Shown here one piece after another: positions 20,516 to 29,851 of a DNA stretch of 64,000 nt; the first letter of the stretch is position 1, and every line of letters starts with the position of its first letter. Under the pieces are notes generated by a model, which was not told where the DNA came from, did no database searches, and saw only the letters and a list, made by a program, of their open reading frames with translations. This DNA is from Clostridium sp. MSJ-8 (GTDB lineage: Bacteria > Bacillota > Clostridia > Clostridiales > Clostridiaceae): NCBI RefSeq assembly GCF_018918325.1, contig NZ_JAHLQH010000047.1:1-64000 (forward strand), given 5' to 3'. The position numbers were made by a program, and so were the translations under genes.

Positions 20516-21772
20516 ATGGAAAAAATAATTATTAAAGGTGGCAATAAACTAAGTGGTGAAGTTGATATAAGTACAGCTAAGAATTCAGTATTACCAATAA
20601 TTGCAGCAACAATACTATCACCTAATAATATTATAATAAAGAAATTGCCTTTATTTGAAGATGTAAGAGTGTTTATAAACCTGTTAAGGGAAATAAACTG
20701 TTCTATAAATATAACAAAGGATGAAAATCTTGAGATTAACACAGATAATATAAATATATCACAGGTAAATGGAGAATTAATAAGAAAAATGAGAGCATCC
20801 TTTTTACTTATGGGACCAATGCTTGCAAGATTTGGATATTGTAAAATATCACTTCCAGGAGGATGTAACATAGGAAGTAGACCTATAGATCTTCACTTGA
20901 AAGGATTTGAAATATTAGGTGCTAAAATAACTAGTCAAAATGGATATGTAGAAGCTAGAGCAGATAAGTTAATTGGAAATAGAATATATTTAGATTTTCC
21001 ATCAGTTGGAGCTACAGAGAATATAATTATGGCATCAGTGTTAGCTGAGGGAACTACTATAATAGAAAATTCAGCACGAGAACCAGAAGTTATAGATTTA
21101 ATCAACTTTTTAAATAAAATAGGTGCAAACATTATGATTGAATCAGCTGGTAAGATAATAATAGAAGGTGTAACGGAATTAAAAGGATGTGAATATTTAC
21201 CTATATATGATAGGATTGAAGCAGGTACATTTATGATTGCAGCTGCAATTACAAATAGCAAATTGATTATTAATGGCATAAATGAAGCACATCTTAGTCC
21301 ACTTATGGGTAAACTAAAAGAAAGTGGAGTTATTATAGATTGTAATAAAAATAAACTTATTATTGATGGAAGAGTATACAGAAAACCAGTTAATGTAAAA
21401 ACTTTGCCTTATCCAGGTTTTCCTACAGATATGCAGGCACAAATGATGAGCTTATTAGCAGTTACAAAAGGTTCTAGCATAATAACAGAAACTGTGTTTG
21501 AAAATAGGTTTATGCATGTTCCTGAACTTGTACGAATGGGTGCTAATATTAATATAGATGGTAGAACAGCATTTATTGAAGGTGTTGATAGATTAACAGG
21601 ATGCAATGTTAGAGCAACTGATCTGAGGGCAGGGGCAGCAATGATTCTTGCAGGTTTAATTGCTGAAGGAAAAACAGAAGTTACAGATATATATCATATT
21701 GATAGAGGATATGTTGATATTGAGAAGAAACTTAAGAAATTGGGTGCAGATATATGTAGAATTGATAGTTAA
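20516..21772 (+). CDS. murA: UDP-N-acetylglucosamine 1-carboxyvinyltransferase
   Basis: First committed step of peptidoglycan synthesis: transfers enolpyruvate from PEP to UDP-GlcNAc; target of fosfomycin. About 418 residues with the two-lobed EPSP-synthase-like fold. The catalytic loop is PGGCNIGSRP with Cys117, so the fosfomycin-sensitive cysteine form. KNSVLPIIAA near the N-terminus and DLRAGAAMILAGL near the C-terminus are standard. ATG at 20516 follows GTGGAGG. The hairpin repeat copy 2 lies 60 bp after the stop. Confidence 0.95.
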   Translation: MEKIIIKGGNKLSGEVDISTAKNSVLPIIAATILSPNNIIIKKLPLFEDVRVFINLLREINCSINITKDENLEINTDNINISQVNGELIRKMRASFLLMGPMLARFGYCKISLPGGCNIGSRPIDLHLKGFEILGAKITSQNGYVEARADKLIGNRIYLDFPSVGATENIIMASVLAEGTTIIENSAREPEVIDLINFLNKIGANIMIESAGKIIIEGVTELKGCEYLPIYDRIEAGTFMIAAAITNSKLIINGINEAHLSPLMGKLKESGVIIDCNKNKLIIDGRVYRKPVNVKTLPYPGFPTDMQAQMMSLLAVTKGSSIITETVFENRFMHVPELVRMGANINIDGRTAFIEGVDRLTGCNVRATDLRAGAAMILAGLIAEGKTEVTDIYHIDRGYVDIEKKLKKLGADICRIDS

Positions 21773-21833
21773 TTTATAGAATATAAATAATAAATACATT
21801 TTAGATAAAGGGTATATAAGAATTTTAAAATAT

Positions 21834-21915
21834 AAAAAAATTAAGTTGGCTAAATGTTGTAAGCTTTTTAAAGTTCCAATAGAACAACATTTTTAATGCT
21901 AACTTAATTTTTTTT
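21834..21915 (+). repeat. Nested hairpin repeat, copy 2 (behind murA)
   Basis: Outer arms AAAAAAATTAAGTTGGC and GCTAACTTAATTTTTTTT pair with one G-U wobble; inner stem AATGTTGT/ACAACATT; apical AGCTTT/AAAGTT. The T run makes it a plausible murA terminator. The remaining gap up to the amylase promoter (21916-22238) is extremely A/T-rich; nothing else seen. Confidence 0.85.
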
Positions 21916-22238
21916 GCTTTATAGGAAATTTTATAAAATTTGAATCTAAGACTTCATAAGTATCCTTGACGATTTTATTATTAGCATTTTTGAATAATTA
22001 GAACAGTTAATAAATATATTGAATAAAAAATTAATAAAATTGGTATAAATATTAACTAAAATATTAAAAAATAATGCATATATTTGACAGACTACTAAAA
22101 CATACAAAACAAAAAGTAATAAATTTTTAATAATTTAAAACAAAAAATAACATTAATATTACAAAATAATAAAAAATACATATAAAAATAATGAATATAT
22201 AAAATGTTAAAAATGTGAATAAAATGTATACAAAGATA

Positions 22239-22267
22239 TTGAAAAGTTAACAAAATAGAGTTATTAT
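22239..22267 (+). promoter_or_regulatory. Promoter of the amylase operon
   Basis: TTGAAA (22239-22244), 17-bp spacer, TATTAT (22262-22267). Transcription would start near 22274, leaving a 200-nt leader before the first amylase. Confidence 0.6.
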
Positions 22268-22310
22268 ATATATAGTGAAAGATACAAACGAAGGTTAGTG
22301 ATCTAGCAAT

Positions 22311-22349
22311 AGTAAACGTTAACTACATATGTACTAGTAAACGTTGACT
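22311..22349 (+). promoter_or_regulatory. Two LacI/CcpA-type operators
   Basis: AGTAAACGTTAACT (22311-22324) and AGTAAACGTTGACT (22336-22349) are near-identical palindromes centred on CG, 25 bp apart. They match the catabolite-responsive element pattern and LacI-family operators in general. Lying downstream of the promoter, they would act as roadblocks. Which regulator binds (CcpA or a maltose regulator) cannot be told from sequence. Confidence 0.6.
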
Positions 22350-22477
22350 GTTTATGTGGTGTTTACCGTAACTTTATTTTGTATAGTTCATTGAAAAGGT
22401 TTAACATAACAATTACTTATTATTATATAAGGGGTATTAAAATATTAGAGTTATGTAATATTCGTAGGGGGGATCAC

Positions 22478-25400
22478 ATGAACAGTAAAAAACTAAAAAG
22501 AATTGTAGCAATGGCAACAGTAATGGCAACATTTCTAACAAATAGTGTAGTAAGTGCAGCTACTACAACAGCAACAACTACAACTCAAGAAGATGAAACA
22601 GCAACATCTACAACTAGCACTAATTCGAATGTATTAAATGTTAATGTAGATGATAACGGAGTAGTGAACTATTCACTTCCAGCATCAAAAACAACTGATA
22701 GAGAAAACTTACCTTTCTCATGGGATAACGCATCAGTTTATTTCTTAATAACAGACCGTTTTGTAAATGGAGATAAATCTAATGACCATTCATATGGAAG
22801 ATCAGTTGGAGAAGCAGATGCTGCTAATTATGAAAACAGAGAAGGAACTTTCCATGGTGGAGATTTAAAAGGTTTAACACAAAAGATCGAAGAAGGCTAC
22901 TTCGATGATCTTGGAATTAATGCTATTTGGTTTACAGCTCCATATGAACAAATACATGGTGCTTTAGCAGGATCAGGTTTTAAACATTATGCTTATCATG
23001 GTTACTATGCATTAGATTTCTCAGAAGTAGATAAGAATATGGGTACTGCTGAAGATCTTGAAAACTTCGTAGATACAGCTCATGAACATGGCATAAGAGT
23101 AGTAATGGATGTTGTTATGAATCACGTTGGATATGCAGATCCAGTTACTGCTAATGAATATGGCTTTGGTAAGCTAGCATCTAATTGGCAAGACATTTAT
23201 TATAATTGGAGTGAAAAGAGCTACAAGTGGTATAACGATTATGCTGGTGAAGCAGCTAATAATGGTTCGACAGGTATGATGGTATACGACGGAGATTGGA
23301 CTTCTAACTGGTGGGGAACTGATTGGATAAGAGCAGTATCTACTAGATTTAAAGGATATGAAGGATCAGAAAATGGAGATGAAATAACATTGTGTTCATC
23401 AGGACTTCCAGACTTAAAGATGGAATCTTCTAAAGAAGTTTCTTTACCACCTATATTAGTTAATAAGTGGAAGAAGGAAGGAACTTATGATGAAAAAGTA
23501 GCTGATTTAAATAAGTGGTTTGCTTCAACTGGTAGAAGTAGAACAGTTAGCAACTATGTTGTAAAATGGTTATCAGATTACGTAAGAGATTATGGTATAG
23601 ATGGTTTCAGATGTGATACAGCTAAACATATTCCATTATCTTCATGGAAAGCATTAGATGAAGAATGTGAGAAAGCATTAAAAGAATGGAGACAAAATAA
23701 TCCTACTAAAGCTGGTGCACAATGGACTGATGATTTCTGGATGACTGGTGAAGTTTGGAATAATGGTTTAGGAAATAATAAAGAATATTATTCAAATGGA
23801 TTTAATTCATTAATTAACTTTGGATATCAAGGAGCAGCATTCTCAAGCTACTCAGGCTTAGAAGGAACTTATTCAAGCTATGCTAATACTATTAATTCGG
23901 ATTCAAACTATAATGTTTTATCATACATTTCATCACATGATAAAGGATTATCAAGAAATACAACAGAAAATATGATTAAAGCTGGTACAGATTTATTATT
24001 ATTACCAGGTGGAATTCAAATATATTATGGTGATGAAACTAATAGAAAAGCAGTAGGAAGTAATACAGAGCAAAGTTGGAGAAGCCAAATGAATTGGGAT
24101 TCAATAGATACTACTGAATTAGCTCACTGGCAAAAGGTTGGTACATTCAGAGCTAACCATATATCTGTAGGTGCTGGTACTCATAAACAAATATCTGCAT
24201 CACCTTATACATTCAGTAGAGTATATGATAAGAATGGCGTATCAGACTCAGTTGTATGTTCATTACCAGGAACAGCAGGAACTTATGATGTTCAAGTTGG
24301 AAGTGTATTCTCAGATGGAACAGAAGTAAGAGATGCTTATACAGGTGAAAAAACAACAGTATCTGGTGGAGTTGCAACATTTACTTGTGACAAGAATGGA
24401 GTAATATTAGTAGAAGCTACTGGAAAAATAGATGAACACACATTAGGAATTAATCCATCAAGTGATACAACTTATACAACTGATACAACAGAAGTTAAAT
24501 TAAGTTGTGGATCTAAAGTTGACGGTAAGTATAGTATAAATGGTGGAGCAGCTAAATCATTTGCTGATGGAGATAAGATTACAATTGGTAAAGGATTAAA
24601 AGATGGAGCTAAAACTACTATTACAGTAACAGGTACAGATAAAAAATCATGTGGTTGTGGTGCTAAAATAGAAAGTAAGACAATTGTATTAACTAAGAAA
24701 GTTATACAATATGATGAAGGAACATTATATGTAAATGGTAATTGTAAATGGAGTGGACCAATGTATGCATATATCTATGATGAAAGTGGTTCAACAGTTA
24801 AAGCTCCAGCAATATGGCCAGGAGTTCAAATGACATTCAATAAAGAAGAAAATAGATATGTATTAGAATTACCAGATGAATATAAAACTGCAACAACTCA
24901 AGTAATATTTTCTAATGGATCAAACCAATATCCAGCAACTAGACAACCAGGTGAATATTATGTAGTTGGAAAGGCTATGGTATTTGATGGAAGTCAAATT
25001 AGTTTAGTTAATCCAACTGAAGATTCAGTTGATATTGTACCTGGAACAGTTACAACATCAAAAGTTTCTCCTCAAGTAAAGGGAACATCAATAACTATTA
25101 AAACTACTGAAGCAACTGGAGGATCAGGAAACTTCACTTATGAATTCCAAGTTAATGGAAAAACTATAAAAGATTACTCAACATCATTAAGTGCAACATG
25201 GAAACCAACAGTAGCAGGTAATTATACAATAACAGTTAATTGCAAGGATTCAGATGGAAATATAGCTGCTTCAGAAGCTATAGATTATAAGATTACTAAT
25301 CCATCAACAACTTTTGAAATGACTGAATATGGAATAGATAAGACAGTAGTAAAAGCTGGAGATAAGGTAACAATGTCAGCTAATGCAACAGGAACAGGAA

Positions 25401-26143
25401 CAATAAAATATAGATTTGTAGCTCAAAAAGAAGGAAAGACAACATTTTCTAAAGCATATTCAACTACAAAATCTGTAACATGGACACCAAGTGAAGCAGG
25501 AACTTATAAATTAACATTTAAAGCAAAAAACGAAGCAGGAAAAGAAATATATAAAATAGCTTACTGTGAAGTAAAAGAAAACTCAACAAAATTAACAATT
25601 GCATCAACAAATATAAGTGAAGAAAATGGTACAGTTGGAGATAATATTAAATTGTCTATGACAGCAAGTGGTGGACAAGGCAAAGTACAATATAGAATCG
25701 TAGCACAAAAGGATGGAAAGACAACTTTCACTAAAGCATATTCAAGTACTAATACAGCAACATGGACACCAAGTGAAGCAGGAACTTATAAATTAACATT
25801 TAAAGCAAAAGATGAGACAGGAAAAGAAATATATAAAGCAGTTTATTATGAGGTTCATGAAGCAGCAGGGCTTAAGATAAACTCAGTAAAATTATCAAAA
25901 AATTCTCCTCAAGCAGCAGGAACAAGCATTAAAATAACTGTAGATGCTCAAAGTAGCAATGTAGTTTACTACAAGATGTGGGCATATAAAGTAGGCGGAG
26001 ATTGGTCATTAATAAAAGACTTCTCAACTAAAAATACAGCAACATGGAAACCAACAGAAGCAGGCAATTACTTCATATGGGTTGATGCTATGGATAGTAC
26101 AGGAGAAGTTACAAGTGAAATGGTTACATTCACAGTAAAATAA
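22478..26143 (+). CDS. Secreted alpha-amylase, GH13, with CBM26 and four Y_Y_Y-like repeats
   Basis: 1221 residues. A signal peptide (~1-27, basic then hydrophobic, VVSA cleavage) is followed by a Thr-rich linker, a GH13 barrel (~80-650), a small beta domain (~655-740), a CBM26-type starch-binding module (~745-846, WPGVQM and TTQVIFSNGSNQYPA) and four tandem ~90-residue triple-tyrosine-like repeats to the end. Catalytic residues: nucleophile Asp380 (GFRCDTAKH), acid/base Glu425 (TGEVW), Asp488 (SSHDKG). Family details resemble MalS-like amylases. There is no sortase, SLH or dockerin motif. ATG at 22478 follows GGGGGGA and starts the signal peptide; an upstream in-frame start would spoil it. 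First gene of a probable three-gene operon. Confidence 0.92.
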   Translation: MNSKKLKRIVAMATVMATFLTNSVVSAATTTATTTTQEDETATSTTSTNSNVLNVNVDDNGVVNYSLPASKTTDRENLPFSWDNASVYFLITDRFVNGDKSNDHSYGRSVGEADAANYENREGTFHGGDLKGLTQKIEEGYFDDLGINAIWFTAPYEQIHGALAGSGFKHYAYHGYYALDFSEVDKNMGTAEDLENFVDTAHEHGIRVVMDVVMNHVGYADPVTANEYGFGKLASNWQDIYYNWSEKSYKWYNDYAGEAANNGSTGMMVYDGDWTSNWWGTDWIRAVSTRFKGYEGSENGDEITLCSSGLPDLKMESSKEVSLPPILVNKWKKEGTYDEKVADLNKWFASTGRSRTVSNYVVKWLSDYVRDYGIDGFRCDTAKHIPLSSWKALDEECEKALKEWRQNNPTKAGAQWTDDFWMTGEVWNNGLGNNKEYYSNGFNSLINFGYQGAAFSSYSGLEGTYSSYANTINSDSNYNVLSYISSHDKGLSRNTTENMIKAGTDLLLLPGGIQIYYGDETNRKAVGSNTEQSWRSQMNWDSIDTTELAHWQKVGTFRANHISVGAGTHKQISASPYTFSRVYDKNGVSDSVVCSLPGTAGTYDVQVGSVFSDGTEVRDAYTGEKTTVSGGVATFTCDKNGVILVEATGKIDEHTLGINPSSDTTYTTDTTEVKLSCGSKVDGKYSINGGAAKSFADGDKITIGKGLKDGAKTTITVTGTDKKSCGCGAKIESKTIVLTKKVIQYDEGTLYVNGNCKWSGPMYAYIYDESGSTVKAPAIWPGVQMTFNKEENRYVLELPDEYKTATTQVIFSNGSNQYPATRQPGEYYVVGKAMVFDGSQISLVNPTEDSVDIVPGTVTTSKVSPQVKGTSITIKTTEATGGSGNFTYEFQVNGKTIKDYSTSLSATWKPTVAGNYTITVNCKDSDGNIAASEAIDYKITNPSTTFEMTEYGIDKTVVKAGDKVTMSANATGTGTIKYRFVAQKEGKTTFSKAYSTTKSVTWTPSEAGTYKLTFKAKNEAGKEIYKIAYCEVKENSTKLTIASTNISEENGTVGDNIKLSMTASGGQGKVQYRIVAQKDGKTTFTKAYSSTNTATWTPSEAGTYKLTFKAKDETGKEIYKAVYYEVHEAAGLKINSVKLSKNSPQAAGTSIKITVDAQSSNVVYYKMWAYKVGGDWSLIKDFSTKNTATWKPTEAGNYFIWVDAMDSTGEVTSEMVTFTVK

Positions 26144-26164
26144 TAATAAAAGGAATAGACATAT

Positions 26165-26193
26165 AGGAAGGCATCAATAATAGATGCCCTCCT
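26165..26193 (+). other. Intercistronic hairpin without T run
   Basis: AGGAAGGCATC and GATGCCCTCCT pair with one mismatch around AATAATA. ACTATTC follows, so this is not a standard terminator; it may stabilise or process the amylase mRNA. Confidence 0.5.
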
Positions 26194-26248
26194 ACTATTC
26201 AATTAATAAAAAATACTCTAAAAATAATTAATATGTAAGGGGGACATT

Positions 26249-29200
26249 ATGGGTAATTTATCTAAAAAACTTGTAAGTATAGTTACTTCAATAGCTATAT
26301 CTTCAGGGTTATTTTTATCAAGTGCACCAATTTATACACAAGCTGCAACAACAGAAACAGCAGTTACTGCTTCTAATTCTTCATCATCACTTCAAGCAGA
26401 TAAAATAGAAGATGGTGTAATATTACATGCATGGTGTTGGTCATTTAATGAAATAAAAAATCATGTTAAGGAAATAGCAGATGCAGGATATACATCAATT
26501 CAAACATCACCTGCTCAAGCATGTAGAAAGGGAGAAAGTTGGAATGATACTAGCTTAAAGAATACAAAGGATAATCCAACATGGTATTATCATTATCAAC
26601 CAACATATTATACATTAGGAAACTATCAATTAGGTACTGCAGCAGAATTTAAAGCAATGTGTGAAGCTGCTCATGAATATGGATTAAAGATTATAGTTGA
26701 TATTGTAGGAAACCATTTGGCAGATATAAAAGGAAGTACTAGTGGATATGTTGACAGTGAACTAGCAAGTCATGTTCATCATGCTGGTACAATTACAAAT
26801 TGGTCAAATAGATATCAAGTAACTCAAGGTAATGTAATTGGAATGCCAGATTTAGATACAGGTAATTCAGTGGTACAAAATAAAATGATTAATTATCTAA
26901 ATGAATTAGCAGATGCAGGAGCTGATGGATTTAGATTTGATGCTGCAAAGAGTATAGAATTACCAGAAGAAACTGCTTCAGGAGCAGTAACTAGTACTTA
27001 TTGGACTAATATAATAAAAGCAATAAAATCAAAGAATCCTAATGCATTTATATATGGAGAAGTATTACAAGGTGATGAACCAGGTACTAACTTCCCAGGC
27101 TATGCTAAATATATGAATGTTACAGCAAGTACTTATGGATGGTATGTAAGATCAGCTGTAGGATATGAAGTATGGGAAAATGGAACTTTAGATGGTAATA
27201 ATAATCATACAGGTAAGGTAACTCCTACTGTTAGTAAAGGATTAGTTGATAAGTATATGGAAGGTCAAGTTGGAGATGGAAGCATTCCTAACAGTAAGTT
27301 AGTATCTTTCGTTGAAACTCATGATACTTATGCTAATGAAGGAGCAACAAGATGTTTATCTCAAAACCAAATACAATTAGCATGGGCTATGGTAGCTGGT
27401 AGAGAAGGTTCAGTACCTCTATTCTTCAATAGACCAACATCTCAAAGCTTTGGTAATGATTACATTCATCCACAAGGAGAACCATATAAAGATGTAGGAC
27501 AAAGTGGTTCAGATGACTATAAACAACAAAATGTAGTTGAAATGAATAAATTCCATACATTAATGGAAGAGAGCAATGCTGGAGAATCAGTAGAAGCTAT
27601 TAACAATAATAATATAATGAAAATATCTAGAGGAAACTTAGGTCTTGTATTAGTTAATGTTTCTACATCTAGCCAATCAGTAAGTACATCAACTAATTTA
27701 CCAGATGGTACTTATACTAATAAAGCAACTTATGGTGGTACATTCACAGTATCAAACGGAAGAATTACAGGAAACTTACCAGCATCATCATTTGCTGTAT
27801 TATACAAAGCTGAAGAGCCTATTACAGTTCCAACACCAACAATATCTCAAGAAGGTGGAGATTTTACAGGAGATTCTTTAACAGTTACAGTTGGATTAAA
27901 GAATGCTACATCAGGAACTGTTAAGGTAGGTAGCAAGGCAGCAGAAAAATTCACAAGCAGCAAGCAAGTTGTAATAGGTAAAGATTTAGCTGAAGGCGAA
28001 TCAGTTACTGTTGTTTTAACTGCAACAGATGGAAAAGATACTACTACTAAAAAGTATACATTTACTAAAAAACCAACTCCAGTATTAACTGATGATGTAT
28101 ATTGCCAATTACCATCAGGATGGGGAAGTACATTATACTGCTATGCATATAATAGCACAGGCAATCTTGCTAAATGGCCAGGAAATAAAATGAATAACCT
28201 TGGAAATGGATTATATAGTTATGATTTACCAGATGGTTGGGAAGGATATATAATATTTACAGATGGAAATGGTAACCAATATCCAGGATCAGGATTACAA
28301 GGCTTAACTTATACAGCTGGAAGTTGTTATAAATATGAAAATGGAAAATGGGAAGAATACAATAAAGCATTAACATTATCTTCATTAAACGCAAGTGCAA
28401 CAGATGTAGATGTAGCTACAGAAGTAACATTTACAGCTGCAGTATCAGGTGGAACTGCACCTTATACTTATAAATATACAGTTTCAAAAGATGGAGCTTC
28501 TGCAGTATCAATGGGAACATCAACAGATGGAACTATAAAATGGACACCATCAAAAGCTGGAACTTATACAATCAAATTAGAAGTTACAGACAAAGCAGGT
28601 GCTAAGGTTAGTAAAACAGTAGAAGTAACAGCAAGAGTTAACGAAGAAAAACCTTGTATAGACTCTGTAACAGGAGTAGAATCTAATGGAAATATTACTT
28701 ATACAGTAAAAGCTTCAGGTGGAAAAATAGGAACAAACTTATTATTCTATAAATTCTACATTATAGATTCAAAGGGAAATGTTACAGTAGGACAAAATTA
28801 TTCAACTAATAATACATTTACTACTACTTCAACTAATAAGAAAATAAGAGTTGAAGTTGAAAACTCAATGAATGAGAAAGTATCACAAGATTATGAATAC
28901 ACAGGAGAAACTCCTTCAAAATTAGATCTTACAATTGCAACTAACGTATCTTCACCTAGAAAAGTTAATGAAACAATCAAAATAACAGGAAAAGCTACAG
29001 GCGTTCAAGGAGATGCATTATATCAATTCATAGTAATTAATGGAAAAGATAGAAAAGTTATTCAAGGTTTTAAAGCTAATAATACTGTTTCATGGACACC
29101 TAGTAAAGCAGGTACTTATACAATTTATGGTAAAGTTAAAGATGACAATAATAAGATTGTAACTAAGTCAATGAAATTTACTATAGAAGAAAATAACACT

Positions 29201-29755
29201 AACTTAGAATTTAAGAACGTTTCAGTTGATAAGAAATCTCCAATAAATGTAAGCGAAGCGGTTACATTTAAAGCTGTAGCACAAGGACAAGGGGCTATTA
29301 ACTATAGATTTGTAGTACAACAAGGTAGCAAATATGTATTTACTCAAGCATATAGTAGTAAGAATTCAGCAACATGGACTCCAACTACAGCAGGTACATT
29401 TAAAATTACAGTAAAAGCTAAAGATTCAACAGGAAAAGAAGTTATTAAAACATTTAATTATACAGTTAATGCAACTAGTGAACTAGAAATAACTTCATAT
29501 AAAGTTAATCTTGCTTCACCACAACCAGTTGAATCATTATTGATATTAACTATGGCTGCAAAAGGTGGTAATGGAGATTTAACTTATAGATTTGTAGTAC
29601 AAAAAGGTGGCAAGAATGTATTTGTACAAAATTATACAAGTAATTCAAGAGCAATATGGGTTCCAAGTGAAGCAGGAACTTATAAGATTTATTACAAAGT
29701 AAAAGATGCTTCTGGAAAAGTAGTACAAAAATCAATGTCATATGTAATTAAATAG
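26249..29755 (+). CDS. Secreted alpha-amylase, GH13 (AmyE-like), with CBM26 and repeats
   Basis: 1168 residues: signal peptide (~1-33), GH13 domain (~50-520) of the Bacillus AmyE type beginning DGVILHAWCWSFNEIK, a beta domain with PTPTISQEGG (~525-612), a CBM26-like module (~616-704, AKWPGNKM and YIIFTDGNGNQYPG), a PKD-like domain and four further ~90-residue repeats. Catalytic residues: Asp231 (GFRFDAAKS), Glu271 (YGEVLQG), Asp359 (ETHDTY). The last two repeats are clear triple-tyrosine copies (YRFVVQ ... WTPTTAGT). AAGGGGGA ribosome site. Same subfamily as the amylase at 35997 but with different accessory domains. Confidence 0.92.
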   Translation: MGNLSKKLVSIVTSIAISSGLFLSSAPIYTQAATTETAVTASNSSSSLQADKIEDGVILHAWCWSFNEIKNHVKEIADAGYTSIQTSPAQACRKGESWNDTSLKNTKDNPTWYYHYQPTYYTLGNYQLGTAAEFKAMCEAAHEYGLKIIVDIVGNHLADIKGSTSGYVDSELASHVHHAGTITNWSNRYQVTQGNVIGMPDLDTGNSVVQNKMINYLNELADAGADGFRFDAAKSIELPEETASGAVTSTYWTNIIKAIKSKNPNAFIYGEVLQGDEPGTNFPGYAKYMNVTASTYGWYVRSAVGYEVWENGTLDGNNNHTGKVTPTVSKGLVDKYMEGQVGDGSIPNSKLVSFVETHDTYANEGATRCLSQNQIQLAWAMVAGREGSVPLFFNRPTSQSFGNDYIHPQGEPYKDVGQSGSDDYKQQNVVEMNKFHTLMEESNAGESVEAINNNNIMKISRGNLGLVLVNVSTSSQSVSTSTNLPDGTYTNKATYGGTFTVSNGRITGNLPASSFAVLYKAEEPITVPTPTISQEGGDFTGDSLTVTVGLKNATSGTVKVGSKAAEKFTSSKQVVIGKDLAEGESVTVVLTATDGKDTTTKKYTFTKKPTPVLTDDVYCQLPSGWGSTLYCYAYNSTGNLAKWPGNKMNNLGNGLYSYDLPDGWEGYIIFTDGNGNQYPGSGLQGLTYTAGSCYKYENGKWEEYNKALTLSSLNASATDVDVATEVTFTAAVSGGTAPYTYKYTVSKDGASAVSMGTSTDGTIKWTPSKAGTYTIKLEVTDKAGAKVSKTVEVTARVNEEKPCIDSVTGVESNGNITYTVKASGGKIGTNLLFYKFYIIDSKGNVTVGQNYSTNNTFTTTSTNKKIRVEVENSMNEKVSQDYEYTGETPSKLDLTIATNVSSPRKVNETIKITGKATGVQGDALYQFIVINGKDRKVIQGFKANNTVSWTPSKAGTYTIYGKVKDDNNKIVTKSMKFTIEENNTNLEFKNVSVDKKSPINVSEAVTFKAVAQGQGAINYRFVVQQGSKYVFTQAYSSKNSATWTPTTAGTFKITVKAKDSTGKEVIKTFNYTVNATSELEITSYKVNLASPQPVESLLILTMAAKGGNGDLTYRFVVQKGGKNVFVQNYTSNSRAIWVPSEAGTYKIYYKVKDASGKVVQKSMSYVIK

Positions 29756-29770
29756 TTATTAGACATTAAG

Positions 29771-29805
29771 GTTGAGCCCTTTATATAGTGTATAAAGGGC
29801 TTAAC
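29771..29805 (+). other. Intercistronic hairpin without T run
   Basis: GTTGAGCCCTTTATA pairs with TATAAAGGGCTTAAC over 15 positions (one wobble), loop TAGTG. The following TGTTAAATAG is not a T tract. Same position relative to the gene end as the hairpin at 26165. Confidence 0.55.
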
Positions 29806-29851
29806 TGTTAAATAGACATAAATATTACAATATACGTAGGGGGAAAATTAA

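Noticed and set aside
22379-22477. N-terminal extension of the first amylase from an upstream start
   Set aside because: The signal peptide and GGGGGGA ribosome site place the start at 22478; the extension lies in the leader RNA.
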